A DNA stretch of 64,000 nucleotides, from contig NC_049980.1 of assembly GCF_000003815.2 (NCBI RefSeq), forward strand, positions 12,220,591 to 12,284,590, in the 5' to 3' direction. Numbering within the stretch: position 1 is the first letter of the stretch; each line of letters starts with the position of its first letter. Positions 23,628-36,939 of this stretch are shown here, one piece after another. The DNA is from Branchiostoma floridae. Its lineage: Eukaryota > Chordata > Leptocardii > Amphioxiformes > Branchiostomatidae. The position numbers and the translations under genes are program-made. Below the pieces are notes generated by a model that was not told the origin of the DNA, searched no databases, and was given only the letters and a program-made list of their open reading frames with translations.

Positions 23628-25369
23628 GCTTCGGACTCAGTGTCGGGGGCCAGAATTGACCGATGCAATAGAGAGATCCCCACGGTTGGAAGTCCGGATG
23701 GTAATATCACCTCGCCCCCGTACGAAGAAAAGTTGGTCCAACACAGATTATGTCTTTTAAGCGGATATATGGCCAGACACAGCTTTCGCATTTAAGCCGG
23801 CTTTACAGCAGCACAGCAGGTTTGATGTGGCTTTGCTACAGACTCGTGCACGCTCACAGAAATACCAGGCGCATATATATGCATCGGGGAGAGCCGCCCT
23901 TCGCTGGCATGGACCCAGATGATTAGACTGCAATGAAGCGCTACAATTATGCAATAAATTAAGCCACAAATATTCTAACCAAGGCGTAGCGAATTCAAAG
24001 TGCTCCGTCTGCAGCGGGAGCCGAATTAAACTGCGTGAAGGTGACAGCACTGTTAGGGAGGGTACAGGACCGGTCCACTCGTGATGGGATAATCATGGGT
24101 AGAAGAGACGCATCTCTCACTAGGGACGGGTTGATTTGATATCGCAGCGAGGGGCAGTTCGTTATTTTCCATATCACCGGTGTGGAATAAATCAGTGTGG
24201 CTGCTGGAGGATTTGTTTTGCACGGGGAATCTGAATTGGATTACTATACGGTAGTTTTTCTGCACAAAAACATTCTGGCATATATCCGAATACAAAATGA
24301 AACCCTGACTGTATCATGTTGTAGATGATAAGCTAATGCGTTAGCCTGCAGTGCAGTTATATTGGTAAAACAGTACAGACATAGAATAAAATGATTTTAT
24401 AACATGTTATTATGACATGTTTTCAAGCGGTCGATGGCAAAACATAAGCGAAGATAATAAAAATTTACAAGAAATTTAGAAAACAAGAGAAACATAAAAA
24501 CAAAAAAGAGTTTACACCAATATCTCTAAATTATGTAATTGGTGTCCGGTTATAACCCCCTCTTTCAGAAACTGGTCCCAGCATATAATCTTTCTGATCG
24601 GTCCCAAGCGATCGTGTATTTGATTTATGTCACAAAAGCACAATTTACCATGTCACATCTGCCTATTATGTGTTGAACAATTGTTGTACTGTCAAATATT
24701 TGTGACCGCAGAGGCACCTTAGAGAATTTTATTATTTTTTTCTTTGGGTGATTTTTTCGGGGAACAGCTTGTCGTTGAAGTAGTATATCAGTATTGTGAA
24801 AATAAAGCGGGGAGGGGAGTATGATTTAAGTCATCCAAGTGTACTAATTGTTTCTTTTGCATACCCAGCAAACGTCATCATGGAGCAACACAACAGGTTT
24901 GTACTGAAGAACACAAGCCGCACATCCGGACGGATTTACTAGTATGTTACACACTCACACCGGGATGTCCGCCTCCTCTTTTCGATAAGTGTCGTGTACC
25001 CTAAGCAATATTAGCCCGAGTAAGGATTGTAGTACTTCACTTATCAAATTATTTTCTGCGTAAAAATCAACTCTATTCCATTCCATACCAACGATCAACA
25101 TTCGATACCGCAGTGGCGCGAGGACGCTGTGAAGTCTAACTTATATTTGTGCGTTACAACATTTAGAGAATCCTATCGCGGCTTGTTCGCGCGCTATTTT
25201 TATTCAACCAATCAAAGTATGAATTAATGATGTAAATGTGGGAATATAGTGCAGTAGATATCAACTTCACACAGTTTGCCTCATTAAGAATATTTCCTCT
25301 TTTAACGCTCTAATATTGCTTAGGTTGCCATTAACATACTCGAGGTATGGTTCTCAAATTTCCATTTAT

Positions 25370-25548
25370 CGGCTCACCCGACAGGAAGACCCTACCGACG
25401 CTAGTTACTCATTTACACCTAACTCGGGCAAGGAAATCAGTATTATGTGGCTTTTCCAAGGAGACATTCACCAGGACCTGGCAGGGATTCGAACTCAGTA
25501 CCTCCAGGTTCTGAGTCAACCACCCTAACCACTAGTCCACCTGTGAAA
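25370..25548 (-). mobile_element. tRNA-derived SINE copy
   Basis: Read on the minus strand it starts ggtggactagtggttagggtg (A box tagtggttagggtgg) followed by gagttcgaatccctgcc (B box), a good tRNA-like head. The body continues with a ccttggaaaagccac module and aggtgtaaatgagtaac. The intact B box makes this the clearest Pol III promoter in the window, but the body shows it is a SINE and not a tRNA gene. Confidence 0.8.
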
Positions 25549-26414
25549 CGGTAGGTCCCTGTCATATCGTGACTTCCCGGAACTGGAGTCCCGTGCCAGA
25601 TGGGATGAGATAAATCACTAATTTTAACATCAGCCGCACAGGGGCACTATCTTCCGGATACAGCCTTGTCACACGTATACTGTGGGGAGATACAAGGATC
25701 ATAATCTTAGTGTTAGAGCTTACATAGTGATCCATCGCCAAGGGAGAATGAACTAGATTTTTAATCGCTTGTACAGGTATGTGAAGTGATACTACTTATG
25801 TAAACTTATCGATGCTGTGGTAGAAACTGTTATCAATATTAATGTGCCACAGGCGATTAAGTTTGATATCGTGAAGTTATCTAAGACTTCGAGTAGGACG
25901 GTATTGATAGTTAGGACTGATTTAAAGATATTTTCAGCAAACAAAAGCAAATAGTAACAAGCCAATTTTGACAAACAATGTGTGTAACTAGTATTTTGTG
26001 ACTTTCAAAACGAGATAATGATGATAATGTGACCCATAATGGTAAAGATTTGGCAGAAAAGCATACTTGTTGTTTGTTATCAAATGGTCACCTTCAACAT
26101 TTTCCATTTTTCAGGATATGTCCCCATCATACAGTATTGTATCGACCGTGCTGTGAATACCATGTCGACCATACAATCTGCAGAACTATAGAGCCAGAGG
26201 GACGTAAATTTGCCGCTGATTGCGGACTCTAATTTCATTCAATAATTCACGACAGATGAACAGCTCCCGAGGCACGGTATCAACTGTTGAGAAAACAATC
26301 ATTATTCAATATGTGGGTACGATTCACGCGCACGTACTTCAACTCTAGTTCTAGAGAGAAAGACAAAACCTTTATGGGTAACATTAGTATCTTCCTCAAC
26401 AGCAGCACTATCTA

Positions 26415-26663
26415 GCCTCCATTGCAGTCTTCGAACGGGGCTGGTTTTTAGTTTAGGGGGTGGGGGCGGGTGATGGCTGGTTCGCTATTTTCAACGTTGG
26501 CTAGGTTATCGGGGCGAAATTACCTTCCACGACAAACTCCCTTCCTCAGCAAACTCCCTTTCCCGGCGAAAGAGAACCTAGCCAACGTTGAAAATCGCGA
26601 ACCACCACCCACTAAAATAAAATGAAATACAAAAAAAAAACGTTCAAAGACTGCAACGGAGGC
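26415..26663. mobile_element. MITE with long terminal inverted repeats
   Basis: 249 bp, flanked by TA at 26413-26414 and 26664-26665. Outer arms: gcctccattgcagtcttcgaac on the left and the complement of gcctccgttgcagtctttgaac on the right. Inner arms: about 36 bases around ttttcaacgttggctaggtt, again inverted. Nearly the whole element can form one long stem with a central loop of about 60 bases. No coding capacity. Confidence 0.85.
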
Positions 26664-27752
26664 TAAGCACAATCGTTTAACGTATATTGTAATGTTACCA
26701 GGGCTAGCCCTTGATAATCATTGTCAACGTGTATGCCACCAATGCAGGAAGGCGAAGTGAGCTTTTCCTAATCTAACGTCGTATGAGGAGATTTAATGAT
26801 ATGGGTCATTTTCCGGCTTTCCGGACCGCTTAGTCCCTAACATGACCACCTGCTCACGTAACTAACGTTCAGCAGCACATCATATCCTCTCAAATATAAC
26901 TGTGGCCCAGTATTCATCGTCTCTTGTCATAAACCACTAGAGTAATGCCCCATATCATCCCGCGCATCGCGAGCAGAAGGTATTATTACATGATGATAGA
27001 ACGCGTTGTCAGGTACAAAGTGGAACCAATTCTTCCTGCTCCCAACATCGTGCATAATGGCACAGGCGATACCCGTAACCACGGATATTACGCGAAATCG
27101 GTCATACTCAAAATGATATTACCACACTACTGTGATTGCTTTCAAGGTGATGTTATAGTATAATCTTGAAATGATCAAGAAAAGAAACAAGAAAGGCAAG
27201 AATAATATCAGACAGACGCATTTTTCTAAAATACTATTGTTACCATGTGGGCATTGCCGCATTGATCATTCTTGTAATCGGTACAAATATAATTCCATAC
27301 GTTCAGTCCCTCTCACCTTTAGATTTTGTGTAAAGAAATCTGGAACATTGATATTAATCTACGTATACTGGCGTGATTTGTCTTAGTTTCCACATGACTT
27401 GAGAGTTAGAAATATTACAATATAACGCAGTCTGATAGTAATCAAGTTTCTGTTGCATCAGCATTATCATATCATATCAGAACTGAACTCGTATATAACA
27501 ATAAACTTAATTTTCCAAGTGAACAAGCCAAGTGCGGCTTTGCGATATGATAGCGCAATGAAAAATTAACAACACTACTTATTACAGTCGACAAATTGCT
27601 TCCTAATACATGTAGTATGTATATGTTTTATCGTGTTTCTGTTTGTTGTTTGTTTTGTGTTGTAATCAAGGCTTTATCTAGTAGCATAGGAACTTAGACT
27701 GGCAGCAAATGCAGTATAGGAAGGATATGTCAAATGTGTTTAATGTACAATC

Positions 27753-28394
27753 TCATTCCTTCCTTTCTTGATACTGGATTTGTGTTTCTGTTGTAGAGTA
27801 AACCGGAGATGGCATCCCGATTTGGACACCAGCCTCCTCGTTCACAACTAACATCTCGTTATCCACGAGACTTTGCGTGGTTTCCCGGTTAGTCCGGGAC
27901 ATTTCGAACCGCTGCACGCTCCCATAATCCCTGGACGTCCCCGAACCGTTTGCTCCTGTTGTCGCGTTGTACAACTGGTTCAGTTCTCCCATGCAGATTG
28001 CATAGAGGAGCACCAGTGACAGTGAAATTCCTCCCATCGTCAAGAAAATAATCCCGGCCATGACACAGTTGTCAAGATGCTGACGTAAGATGACGTATTC
28101 TGTCTCGATTTTTTCAATTTCCCTGGCCGGCTGGGTGTCAGGGTCGACCGTCGGCTCCCGCGGGATTGTCCAGGCAACAGCCACCAGAACGATCCCCAGA
28201 ATGAGAAAGCAGAGGGAGAGGATAAACCCGGAATCCACTGGGTCCCGTTTGGCGCCTGTTCTTCCCAAGCATGTCCTCTCCCCCAGCATCTGGCGCTGCA
28301 CTAGCGTATTGTCACCGTCAGAGGGCGCTCCACAATGCGATGTTCTACGCGAGTCGCCATCATCGTTATTGACGGTGACGTCAACGGGTGCCAT
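27753..28394 (-). CDS. TMEM74: TMEM74/TMEM74B-like two-pass membrane protein
   Basis: Uninterrupted 213-residue reading frame. A polar N-terminus leads to two hydrophobic segments at about 56-78 (GFILSLCFLILGIVLVAVAW) and 111-134 (VMAGIIFLTMGGISLSLVLL), separated by an acidic loop of about 30 residues with the IPRE-VDPDT-ARE-E pattern, then CMGEL and a polar tail. That arrangement and those short motifs match the TMEM74 family as I know it. Human TMEM74 is a lysosome/autophagosome protein that promotes autophagy; the same role here is inference. The coding region lies in one exon. A plausible acceptor on the minus strand (CCCTTTCAG, ending at about 28473) suggests a spliced 5' UTR. NAT and NGS in the tail are possible glycan sites only if lumenal. 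Confidence 0.82.
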   Translation of the reverse strand: MAPVDVTVNNDDGDSRRTSHCGAPSDGDNTLVQRQMLGERTCLGRTGAKRDPVDSGFILSLCFLILGIVLVAVAWTIPREPTVDPDTQPAREIEKIETEYVILRQHLDNCVMAGIIFLTMGGISLSLVLLYAICMGELNQLYNATTGANGSGTSRDYGSVQRFEMSRTNRETTQSLVDNEMLVVNEEAGVQIGMPSPVYSTTETQIQYQERKE

Positions 28395-31300
28395 TTCTGT
28401 TTTGTTTTCAGATGTCTTCCCCCTGTCTGTGAACTGATAGTATCTATTTTGTTGATTCTCCTCACGTGCTCACTGAAAGGGCAAATAAGATGTCTCTGTC
28501 AATATACAACACAGATTAAAACCACGACCATTTGCAGGGGTAAAATAGCAGTCTTCTTTTTAGATCTTTTTACACACTACTCAAACAACATCCATACTGT
28601 ATAAAAATCTATCTTCGTCTCGAAAATCACAAAAACATACAATTTCTGCATAGTCAGTGAATAGCTTGCAACACGTGTTCACCAACATATGCATGGCATG
28701 TTGCCACATGCTACCATCCTTTGCTGAAATTCAATAATTTTGACACGGTTTATAATTTGTAAATAATTTTGAGGTAAGAGTGCCCTATTTTTGACTAGCA
28801 ATATTTCACATCAAAAGAATAGATCATGTATTTTGAAGCAGTTTGCGAACAGAATACTCACGACATGGGTGAAATATCTAATCTTTAAAGAAGACATATG
28901 TCCATGCCAGCATGCTCTGCTCTAAGTCCAACTCATAACAACTATGTGCTATCGAAGTGGGGAGTCACCTGCGAGAAAGGTGGAACTATACTACGGTAGA
29001 ATATCCAGACGGAGATGCATGAATAACTCTAAAACAGTGAGCCACCGAGTCAAGCAGCGATCAATACCATGTAAAAACACACAAACCTGTCTCATCAATA
29101 AACAATTGGTACTGACCTTACAATAGGACGCGTCCGGTCCTGATACTTCACAGTAAGGAGTGGTGAGAGTTTTAACAGGAGTAGAACATGGTACCATGCA
29201 ATCTATAACGTATTAACCGATGCACATTAGGGGTCAGTTACGTAAAGCCAGAAACTTTGAAAGATTTCAATTACAATGGGTAGTCCCACTTAAAACGACT
29301 TGAGCAACTAGCTACTTCTGTATGTAAATGATATACGTACTGCTACACAAGTGTTAGGCCCCTTTGTAACATACTATCACCATTATCTATCTGGAAACAG
29401 ATGCAGATGAACAGATATTGATAGTATTGTACCTACACTTCACATGGTCATTATGCACGTCATGTCTTGTAGTGGCGTGTGGCGGGGCTGTGTTTTTGAA
29501 TAGAATTCTAGTGCAAAAAAATCTATAAAAGGGCCAGAGTGATTTGATTTATGGGTTTACTATTACAGGCTTAGAGTTTTATAGTTATAGACGCTGAGTT
29601 TTATAGTTTTTTCTATGTGAAAGAAAATGTATTCCCATTATACACTAATGACTTGACTTAACTGCAATACCTCCATACAAGCATACGCACACCTTCAAAT
29701 ATGATACAACCTTAATTAGACTGAAATTGATACAGATACAAATTCTTAATTATATAACCTACATTTTTTCTTCAAGTCCGAATTACTCACTCGCCATTAC
29801 CATACGAAACAGATAAATTTTACGATACATATACATATACATATACATGTACATACAATGTAGCGGGCCGCAATTTGTAAAACACGGACACCTTACTGCT
29901 AGAATTGCCTTTACTACACATGACTGTACCCCACAGTTTTCATATCTGGAATGACGTGAAACAATGACCTGGCCTCAGGCGGCTTGATCCGTGAGTGAGC
30001 AGGCTGAAACGGCAGCTGGCACAGAAAAATCGATATCAACGCGGATGTGTCAGTCACGTGACTCACATTACACACGCGATGGTCCGTTAAAACTGGACGA
30101 TGGCTCGTTATGACTGGTGTTAGAAACGGGGATGTATTTGACTGATGAAAACCGTCACATATTTGTGAAGTACAAGGATGAAACATGTCTGACTAGTAGA
30201 ACTTCCAGCTATTTTTCAAGTAGATACGTATTTGTTTGACACACTATTAGCATAATATTTATCTACCAGTATTCTTCTAATCCTCAGTTTAATACAAGGA
30301 ACGGTTTCCGTTTGCATAAGGTTTCCGTTTGCATATTCAATATTTATTCATGTGGCATCACTATCTACAAACCAAAAACCATGACGATCCGTCGACCCTT
30401 TCAAAGTCTGACACTAACCCGACTCCTGCAGTTCCAAAACAAGCCGATGTGTCAAGTGCTGTCCAGCACAGTGGAAACATTATCGTTATAGGCCGCACCA
30501 TGGCTCATCCGATTCCTTAGCATTCTTGGCGAAGGCAAAAAGGGTTGATTAAAAGCGACGTTTATTAATTTTCGCGTGAACTGCAGCATATCTGTATCGC
30601 AAACCATTTTGCAGAATATTTCCAATTTGGTGCATTTGTTTCAACGCTCCGATTTTTCATATTCTCCTGTAGTCCAATTTTATCATTAAACTAGGCTAAA
30701 AATATTCAACGCACATTTACAAACTGCTTTAATAGCCGATATTTTTTAACTATATGGTCCAGACCGCACTTGTTGAATTGTTCTAGAAAATATTTGCTCA
30801 AGAGGTCACTGAGTGATCGGGTCACATGATACTGATTCAGTGGACTTACGACCTGTGGCGTCATTGCCACAGTACGTCAGTTCACGGCAGTCGAGACACC
30901 GAAAACCAACTTCACATTCTGCTGGCCTTCAACGGGTGACAGGTATTTTCTATGTGAGAAAGAGCGAATGAATGTTCCACACATGTAGATTTTAACGCTG
31001 TTATGATGTGGATAAATTGGTGCCCCCCCCCCCATTGTGTGACCATTGAATGACACATAGTTTTATATTTTGCTAACAACATAACACTGCTGCACATACA
31101 TAATAGAACTTTCTAATGTCCGAACAAGCGTTGGACTTTGTTAACTCAACCGTTTTTGATTGAGAAAAGACATAGATATTTCTGTTCAATAATTTGTGTG
31201 ATTCTTTTGATTTGTCGTTGTTTTGGTAGACAAACGTACGATAGGAATTCTTAACAATCAGTCATTTTGTGTAGAATATTTTTCAATGTTTTTAAAAAGC

Positions 31301-31486
31301 GACAACTTCGTTCTCAAAATTGAATGTATTTTTCTGAGACGCTTGAACAGTTCCAAGAATTTCCATCCGCTACAATAGTTTTGTCTATTACAAAAAAGAC
31401 AGCTTTTTACAGTCTTTCAACTGGACAGGTGTGATAACATTAATGTTTTGTCCATTGGGCAGGTTCTACTTGACGTTCTGAGCAAG
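28395..31486. other. intergenic region between TMEM74-like and LITAF-like A
   Basis: The two genes point away from each other, so both promoters should lie here. No open frame is convincing. Simple repeats: (ATACAT)n at about 29829-29855 and an 11-base C run at 31023-31033. A possible first, non-coding exon of LITAF-like A is listed at 30942. Confidence 0.5.
30840..30942 (+). promoter_or_regulatory. candidate promoter and non-coding first exon of LITAF-like A
   Basis: A less AT-rich patch contains CRE-like cores (tggcgtcattg, tacgtcag) and ends in a donor GACAG/GTATTT at 30942-30943. A matching acceptor (CCATTGGGCAG) lies at 31462, 25 bases before the start codon. Distance and order fit a spliced 5' UTR; transcription is not shown. 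Confidence 0.3.
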
Positions 31487-32695
31487 ATGGCCCAGACTGC
31501 CTCTACACCGTATCCTGTGGCAGCTTCTAGCGTCACCCAGGTCACGGTCTTCTCACAAGGTACGGAATACAATCAAAACGTTACATTTGATGTTCTCCGG
31601 TCATATACGGATGTATACATGTTTACTGCTTATGTATATATGTATTTAGATGTATAATTTGTGTATGTATGTCTATATGTGTCTCTATTGTGTGTGTCTG
31701 CATGTGGGCGTAGGTGTGTGTGTGAGTGACAGTGTATGTATGTGTGTTTGTTTGTTTGTGTGAATGTGTATAAACTTACGTTCTGCCATACGCTACTTAA
31801 ACGCTATATTTCATCGGACGCACATGCTACATAATGTATTTATAAACAAGGTTGCTATAGTTTTCTGTGAGTGTTCCTTTAAAGTACTATTTGCTATTTC
31901 TTTTCATTCCTTCCTACTGAAGACACCCCAGCAAACATACCTCCCGCCCCCCCGAACCTCCCCGTGTCAGGTCCTCAGGATCAGCAGGAGTTCGGTGATG
32001 CGCCAGTGGTGATGATGTGTCCACACTGCCAGATCAGGATCGTCACGTCAATCAGATACGTCAAGGGCAACTTGGTCTATGCGACCTCATTGTTTTTATT
32101 TATGTCCCTGTAAGTAATCTTCATATCTTTGTTGTAATAGATACTACATTGTATTTTATATCGTCGCTAAGCTACTATTCTGCATCTTCCAGCAGTGTCT
32201 CATAAATATTCATTTCATTTTTTTATTTATGGTACGTCAGGTTCTGTCTCAAGGTCCTGTCACACGAAACCTACCATGGTCCATGGCCTCCCGATCTTCT
32301 CCAAACGAAGGTCGTGAACATGGCCATTTGTACTTGGGAGTTTGTCGACAGGGTCGTTTATCGGAAGTCTTTAAAAGTTTGACAAATCACATTTGGGAAA
32401 GTCACAGTCTTCTTGATCTAGAGTAGAAGAAACGGGTTCCAGGCTACTCCCTACCCAGCGCCAATTCTAGCTGAGTAGTGTTGCAAAGTTGTGGGAAGGT
32501 CCTGAATACTAGTATGTGGCAGGGGCTTTACACATACGTGAAATCTTAGTTATGTTGTTATGTTTCATTGTTTCCAGAATCCCCTGGGTCGTGTGTGGTT
32601 GTTTCATCCCTCTCGGTCTCCGCTCCATGAAGGACGTGGAACACTGCTGTCCCAACTGCGGCAGTCAGCTGGGTACCTACAAACGGCTCACATAG
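31487..32695 (+). CDS. LITAF: LITAF-domain protein A
   Basis: 125-residue LITAF-like protein from exons 31487-31559, 31923-32109 and 32578-32695 (phases 1 and 2, all GT-AG). The LITAF domain has CPHC at 57-60 and the HCCPNC knuckle at 109-114, which together bind one zinc in this family, separated by a hydrophobic stretch (about 76-101) that inserts into the cytosolic leaflet of endosome/lysosome membranes. It ends in the family signature LGTYKRL. The proline-rich N-terminus has neither PPxY nor PSAP, unlike B and C, so recruitment of NEDD4-type ligases or ESCRT-I by this copy is not supported. Start: AGCAAGATGG, a good context. AATAAA hexamers at 32859 and 33227 are candidate poly(A) signals. 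First of three tandem paralogues. Confidence 0.94.
31640..31770 (+). repeat. TG/TATG-rich simple repeat in LITAF-like A intron 1
   Basis: Degenerate (TG)n, (TATG)n and (TTTG)n runs, for example gtgtgtgtgtgagtg and tgtttgtttgtttg. Confidence 0.85.
32438..32512 (+). repeat. short interspersed repeat R2 in LITAF-like A intron 2
   Basis: Begins ttccaggctactccc and continues with cgccaat and gttgtgggaaggtcctgaa. The same order of blocks occurs at 37738-37815 (plus) and on the minus strand at 55325-55430. Function unknown; probably a small transposon end or solo fragment. Confidence 0.65.
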
Positions 32696-34245
32696 GGGGT
32701 TATCGTCTCAATGCTGTCCCTACACATCCATGTACCGTGTACATGATCATCTACATTCAGTTCATCCTGGAAGAGTTGACACCAGGATTTCCACAAATTC
32801 CTGTCCAGCATGACAGAGCGAAGCTACAACCACCTGTATCTTACAAACAATCTTATGGAATAAAATGTGGCGCTTATGTTTAATGTACGAGGTCGTAAAA
32901 TTATAGATATTAAAACAACAGTGTATGAATTTATAAGTAATATATCCAAACGACCATGCTGTGAATTTTCCTCACGTATACAAGAGTTAAGTTAAGCGTT
33001 GCATGACGATTAGAAGTAATAGATGAATGTGGTCTAGTAATGAGTGTGAATATATCAAAGTTTATGAGTATTTCCGCACAATCCTTATCCAAAGAATATC
33101 TTTGTAACTCCAGTTTGTTTGACCAGTGATACATTTCACAATGTTAATTTTCCACGTCGTTTGTGAAAGTTGGACTGTACTGTATTTCTGTACCAATTGA
33201 ACACCAAGACTTGTAAATATTCAATGAATAAAGAACTGTGTATCAAACATTATTTCACATTTCATTTCATCTAACTATTAGACCGTCAGTGCACGACAAG
33301 TGACCTGAAAACTAGTTTTCTCGATTTTCCATTTTTAAATGTTTTACTTAGTAACATGCTAGTCCATTCTCTGATATTATTTTCCCATCTTTTCCCATGC
33401 CTATTCCCCCTTCTCCCTCCCTGAACTGTTCCTTGCATGATAGTTTTGGCTAGGTCCGATGACCGTGACACGTATCACACTTTATGGGCGTTCACATCTG
33501 AACGTATAAGGCCACTTGATAATGATTCACTCTCTCAGGTAAAGCCACACGTATATGAAGAAAGGTATGTTCCTAGCTATATACGAGCTCCAACCTTTCA
33601 CCACTATGGCAACTTTACAATGTTTACTTTGTCGCACCCACAGTGTTTTCTTAACCCGTTCACGACTGGAAATTATTAACAAAAAGACCAGAAAGCCCTC
33701 CACTCTGCGAAGTCTGCGGAAATTTCCTACGCTATATCTATAAATTAAGACAAATCTAGGCTTGAATGCAAGACTGTCTGCCCTGGAAAGTCCAACGATA
33801 TCTGTGATGATCCTCTACAAGAGACGCGTTTTTCTAAATTGCCAATGCGTGTAACATGTGTATTTTACAAAAAATACAAATAATTGGATTTCGTTGACCT
33901 CACGATGTTGTTGTTTGTTCACGGTCCCGCGGATGGCTTGTCACGGGTCCCTTAGTCAGAGGGTCACACTCAAAGTGACGTAGTATTTTCAGCTTTGGGA
34001 GCCACAGACGGACATTTTGGCCGTGACACATCTTATTTTAGTTTCTCGAAGGTAAGTCAGTCTCCTTTCGAGGACTTTTATGATTCGGAAGTCTGCAAAA
34101 GGTGCAAGTGCTTCGATTTTTCATATTTCAGCTCTCTCTGTATGCGACCGTTCACGAATCAGATTCCTGTCTGACTCCTGTTAATAGTTCTGACTGTGTA
34201 CTTAATGTTAAAACATTGTTTGTAGCCACCTGTTTACCACAAACC
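32696..34245. other. LITAF-like A 3' UTR and intergenic spacer
   Basis: Contains the poly(A) candidates of LITAF-like A and, near 33900-34051, a candidate first exon of LITAF-like B ending in the donor CTCGAAG/GTAAGTC at 34051-34052, with a CRE-like gtgacgtag at about 33976. The acceptor TTTGTAG at 34225 lies 20 bases before the B start codon. No protein-coding gene is seen in the spacer. Confidence 0.5.
33227..33232 (+). terminator. poly(A) signal, LITAF-like A (candidate)
   Basis: AATAAA about 530 bases past the stop codon, followed by T/GT-rich sequence (gtgtatc, ttatttc). An earlier AATAAA at 32859 could be used instead. Confidence 0.5.
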
Positions 34246-35320
<1,075 letters not shown>

Positions 35321-36939
35321 ACAAACAAACAAACAAACAACATATAAATAGCACATGCTACCTTGCATGTATCGGGCATGTTGGTTGTGTGTAGAATTAT
35401 AGAAGCACAGAAACTGTGTTTCTTGAATATTCAATTTGTAATTTATTATCATAGTTTGAAATAGGAACGTCACGGAATGTATCTCATTGCTCAAAGCACA
35501 ACATTCAACAGCAAGCTACACTTTTTCTTTTTTTTGGCGAATGAGTTAAAAGACATTTGAGTGATATTGTGTGCATATGAATGTTAGTGAAATAATGCAC
35601 TGTAAATACAATTGATAGGACATATGACGAACAATCCTCTGTGATGAATAGGAATAAAGACAGTTCAACGATCTTTTGAACGATGTACTTGTGTCATCTC
35701 TTTTCACCGTGACTTTGATAAAGCTGCATTTACTCACAATCAATCCACACACATTCATAAACACACGAATGCGACATTGTACCAAACGAGAATAAATGAC
35801 ACAGGTCCAAGTCGACCACGGAACTGCAATTCTGTGACGTGTCGTTAGGTGTCGTATGTTCAACACCAGAAGACGATACTAGTATATTGGTTAGACAACA
35901 CCTTGCTGAACCGGTCTGGTAAGTCTATTGTTTATGTGATGCACAAAAAGATTGCGACACATTTGCTAGCTTTTACACACTACCGGACCCTTCCTGACCA
36001 AACAGACCAAAATAGCAACTCGAGGAAGCTGCCAGTCAAACATAACATTTTTGTGAAGCAGGTGAGTAAAGTTTACTTCTTTTCAGCATGTAGTTGCTAT
36101 AAACTGCCTCGCCGATATCTGTTATTGTGATACACATGGGAATACCTTTAGTGACTCATATTTTTTTGCAAGAGCGGAATATGCAGTAAGTTTGACACTG
36201 TCCCCATTTGTTTTGTTCTACTTGTCTGTTCACTACTCAGTGCTACTGTAACAGTGAATGGCAGAAAAATATGAAAATTTTAAATTATTTTCCTGTTGAA
36301 AAAAAGGAATGCAAGACTGAAGGAAGCCACTATAGCATATTCCCTTATGAAACCTGCGTGACGTCATCAGTTACAATGTGAGGGTCACATCTTAATGAGT
36401 CATTATAAGCATGAATCATTTATACAGTTACAGCGGAGTGCGATGTGTACTATGTACAGTTACAGAAATCAAGCCGAAGGAAACACATCGAATCAGTCGG
36501 TTTACAGGGGAACTTCCGGTTTTTGATACATTGTATCTCGTGTTGTGGACAAACTGTGGTCAGAATTTTTCGTTGTTAGATAGCTTTTGTAGATGAGAAG
36601 AAGTAACATAAGTTTGGGCCAACTTTCTTTGGAATTGCAGGGGTGTTTCAGTTGCAAACTTTGTCACGTCACCCGATAAGCCAATAAAGGATGAATTCAG
36701 AATGGGTACGTTCTCATGATTTCTGACCTTGAAGCGGTGTTGATAAAGACGAATGTAATGGTTATTTTAAATATGTACTTTAGGACTTGATTTTTAGGAC
36801 TCATAGTTTGTATTTCGATTGCACTAAATGACAGGAACTTTGTAATAAGTACATACGCAACTTGTTCTTTTTCCTGAGTTTTGTTGCTGACGACAGCATT
36901 TGCAGTTTCTTCCTTAGACAGCAAGGGAATTCTTTTAGG
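35321..36939. other. LITAF-like B 3' UTR and spacer to LITAF-like C
   Basis: Starts with a short (CAAA)n run right after the B stop codon. Poly(A) candidates are at 35653-35658 and 35791-35796. No convincing coding frame; the promoter or 5' exon of LITAF-like C presumably lies near the right end but is not distinct. Confidence 0.5.

Larger units (their letters stand above)
23628..27752. other. intergenic region between K2P gene 2 and the TMEM74-like gene
   Basis: The first 600 bases or so upstream of the K2P gene 2 start (23628-24250) are less AT-rich and should hold its promoter; a TATA-like catatatatgc lies at about 23875, unsupported by other signals. The rest holds a SINE at 25370 and an inverted-repeat element at 26415. 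I see no further gene. Confidence 0.5.

Noticed and set aside
25450-25548. Possible tRNA gene on the minus strand
   Set aside because: A and B boxes are present, but the acceptor stem does not pair and a SINE body follows.
32250-32425. Possible MITE opening ggtcctgtcacacg in LITAF-like A intron 2
   Set aside because: One end resembles the MITE at 47061, but I found no matching inverted end or target duplication.
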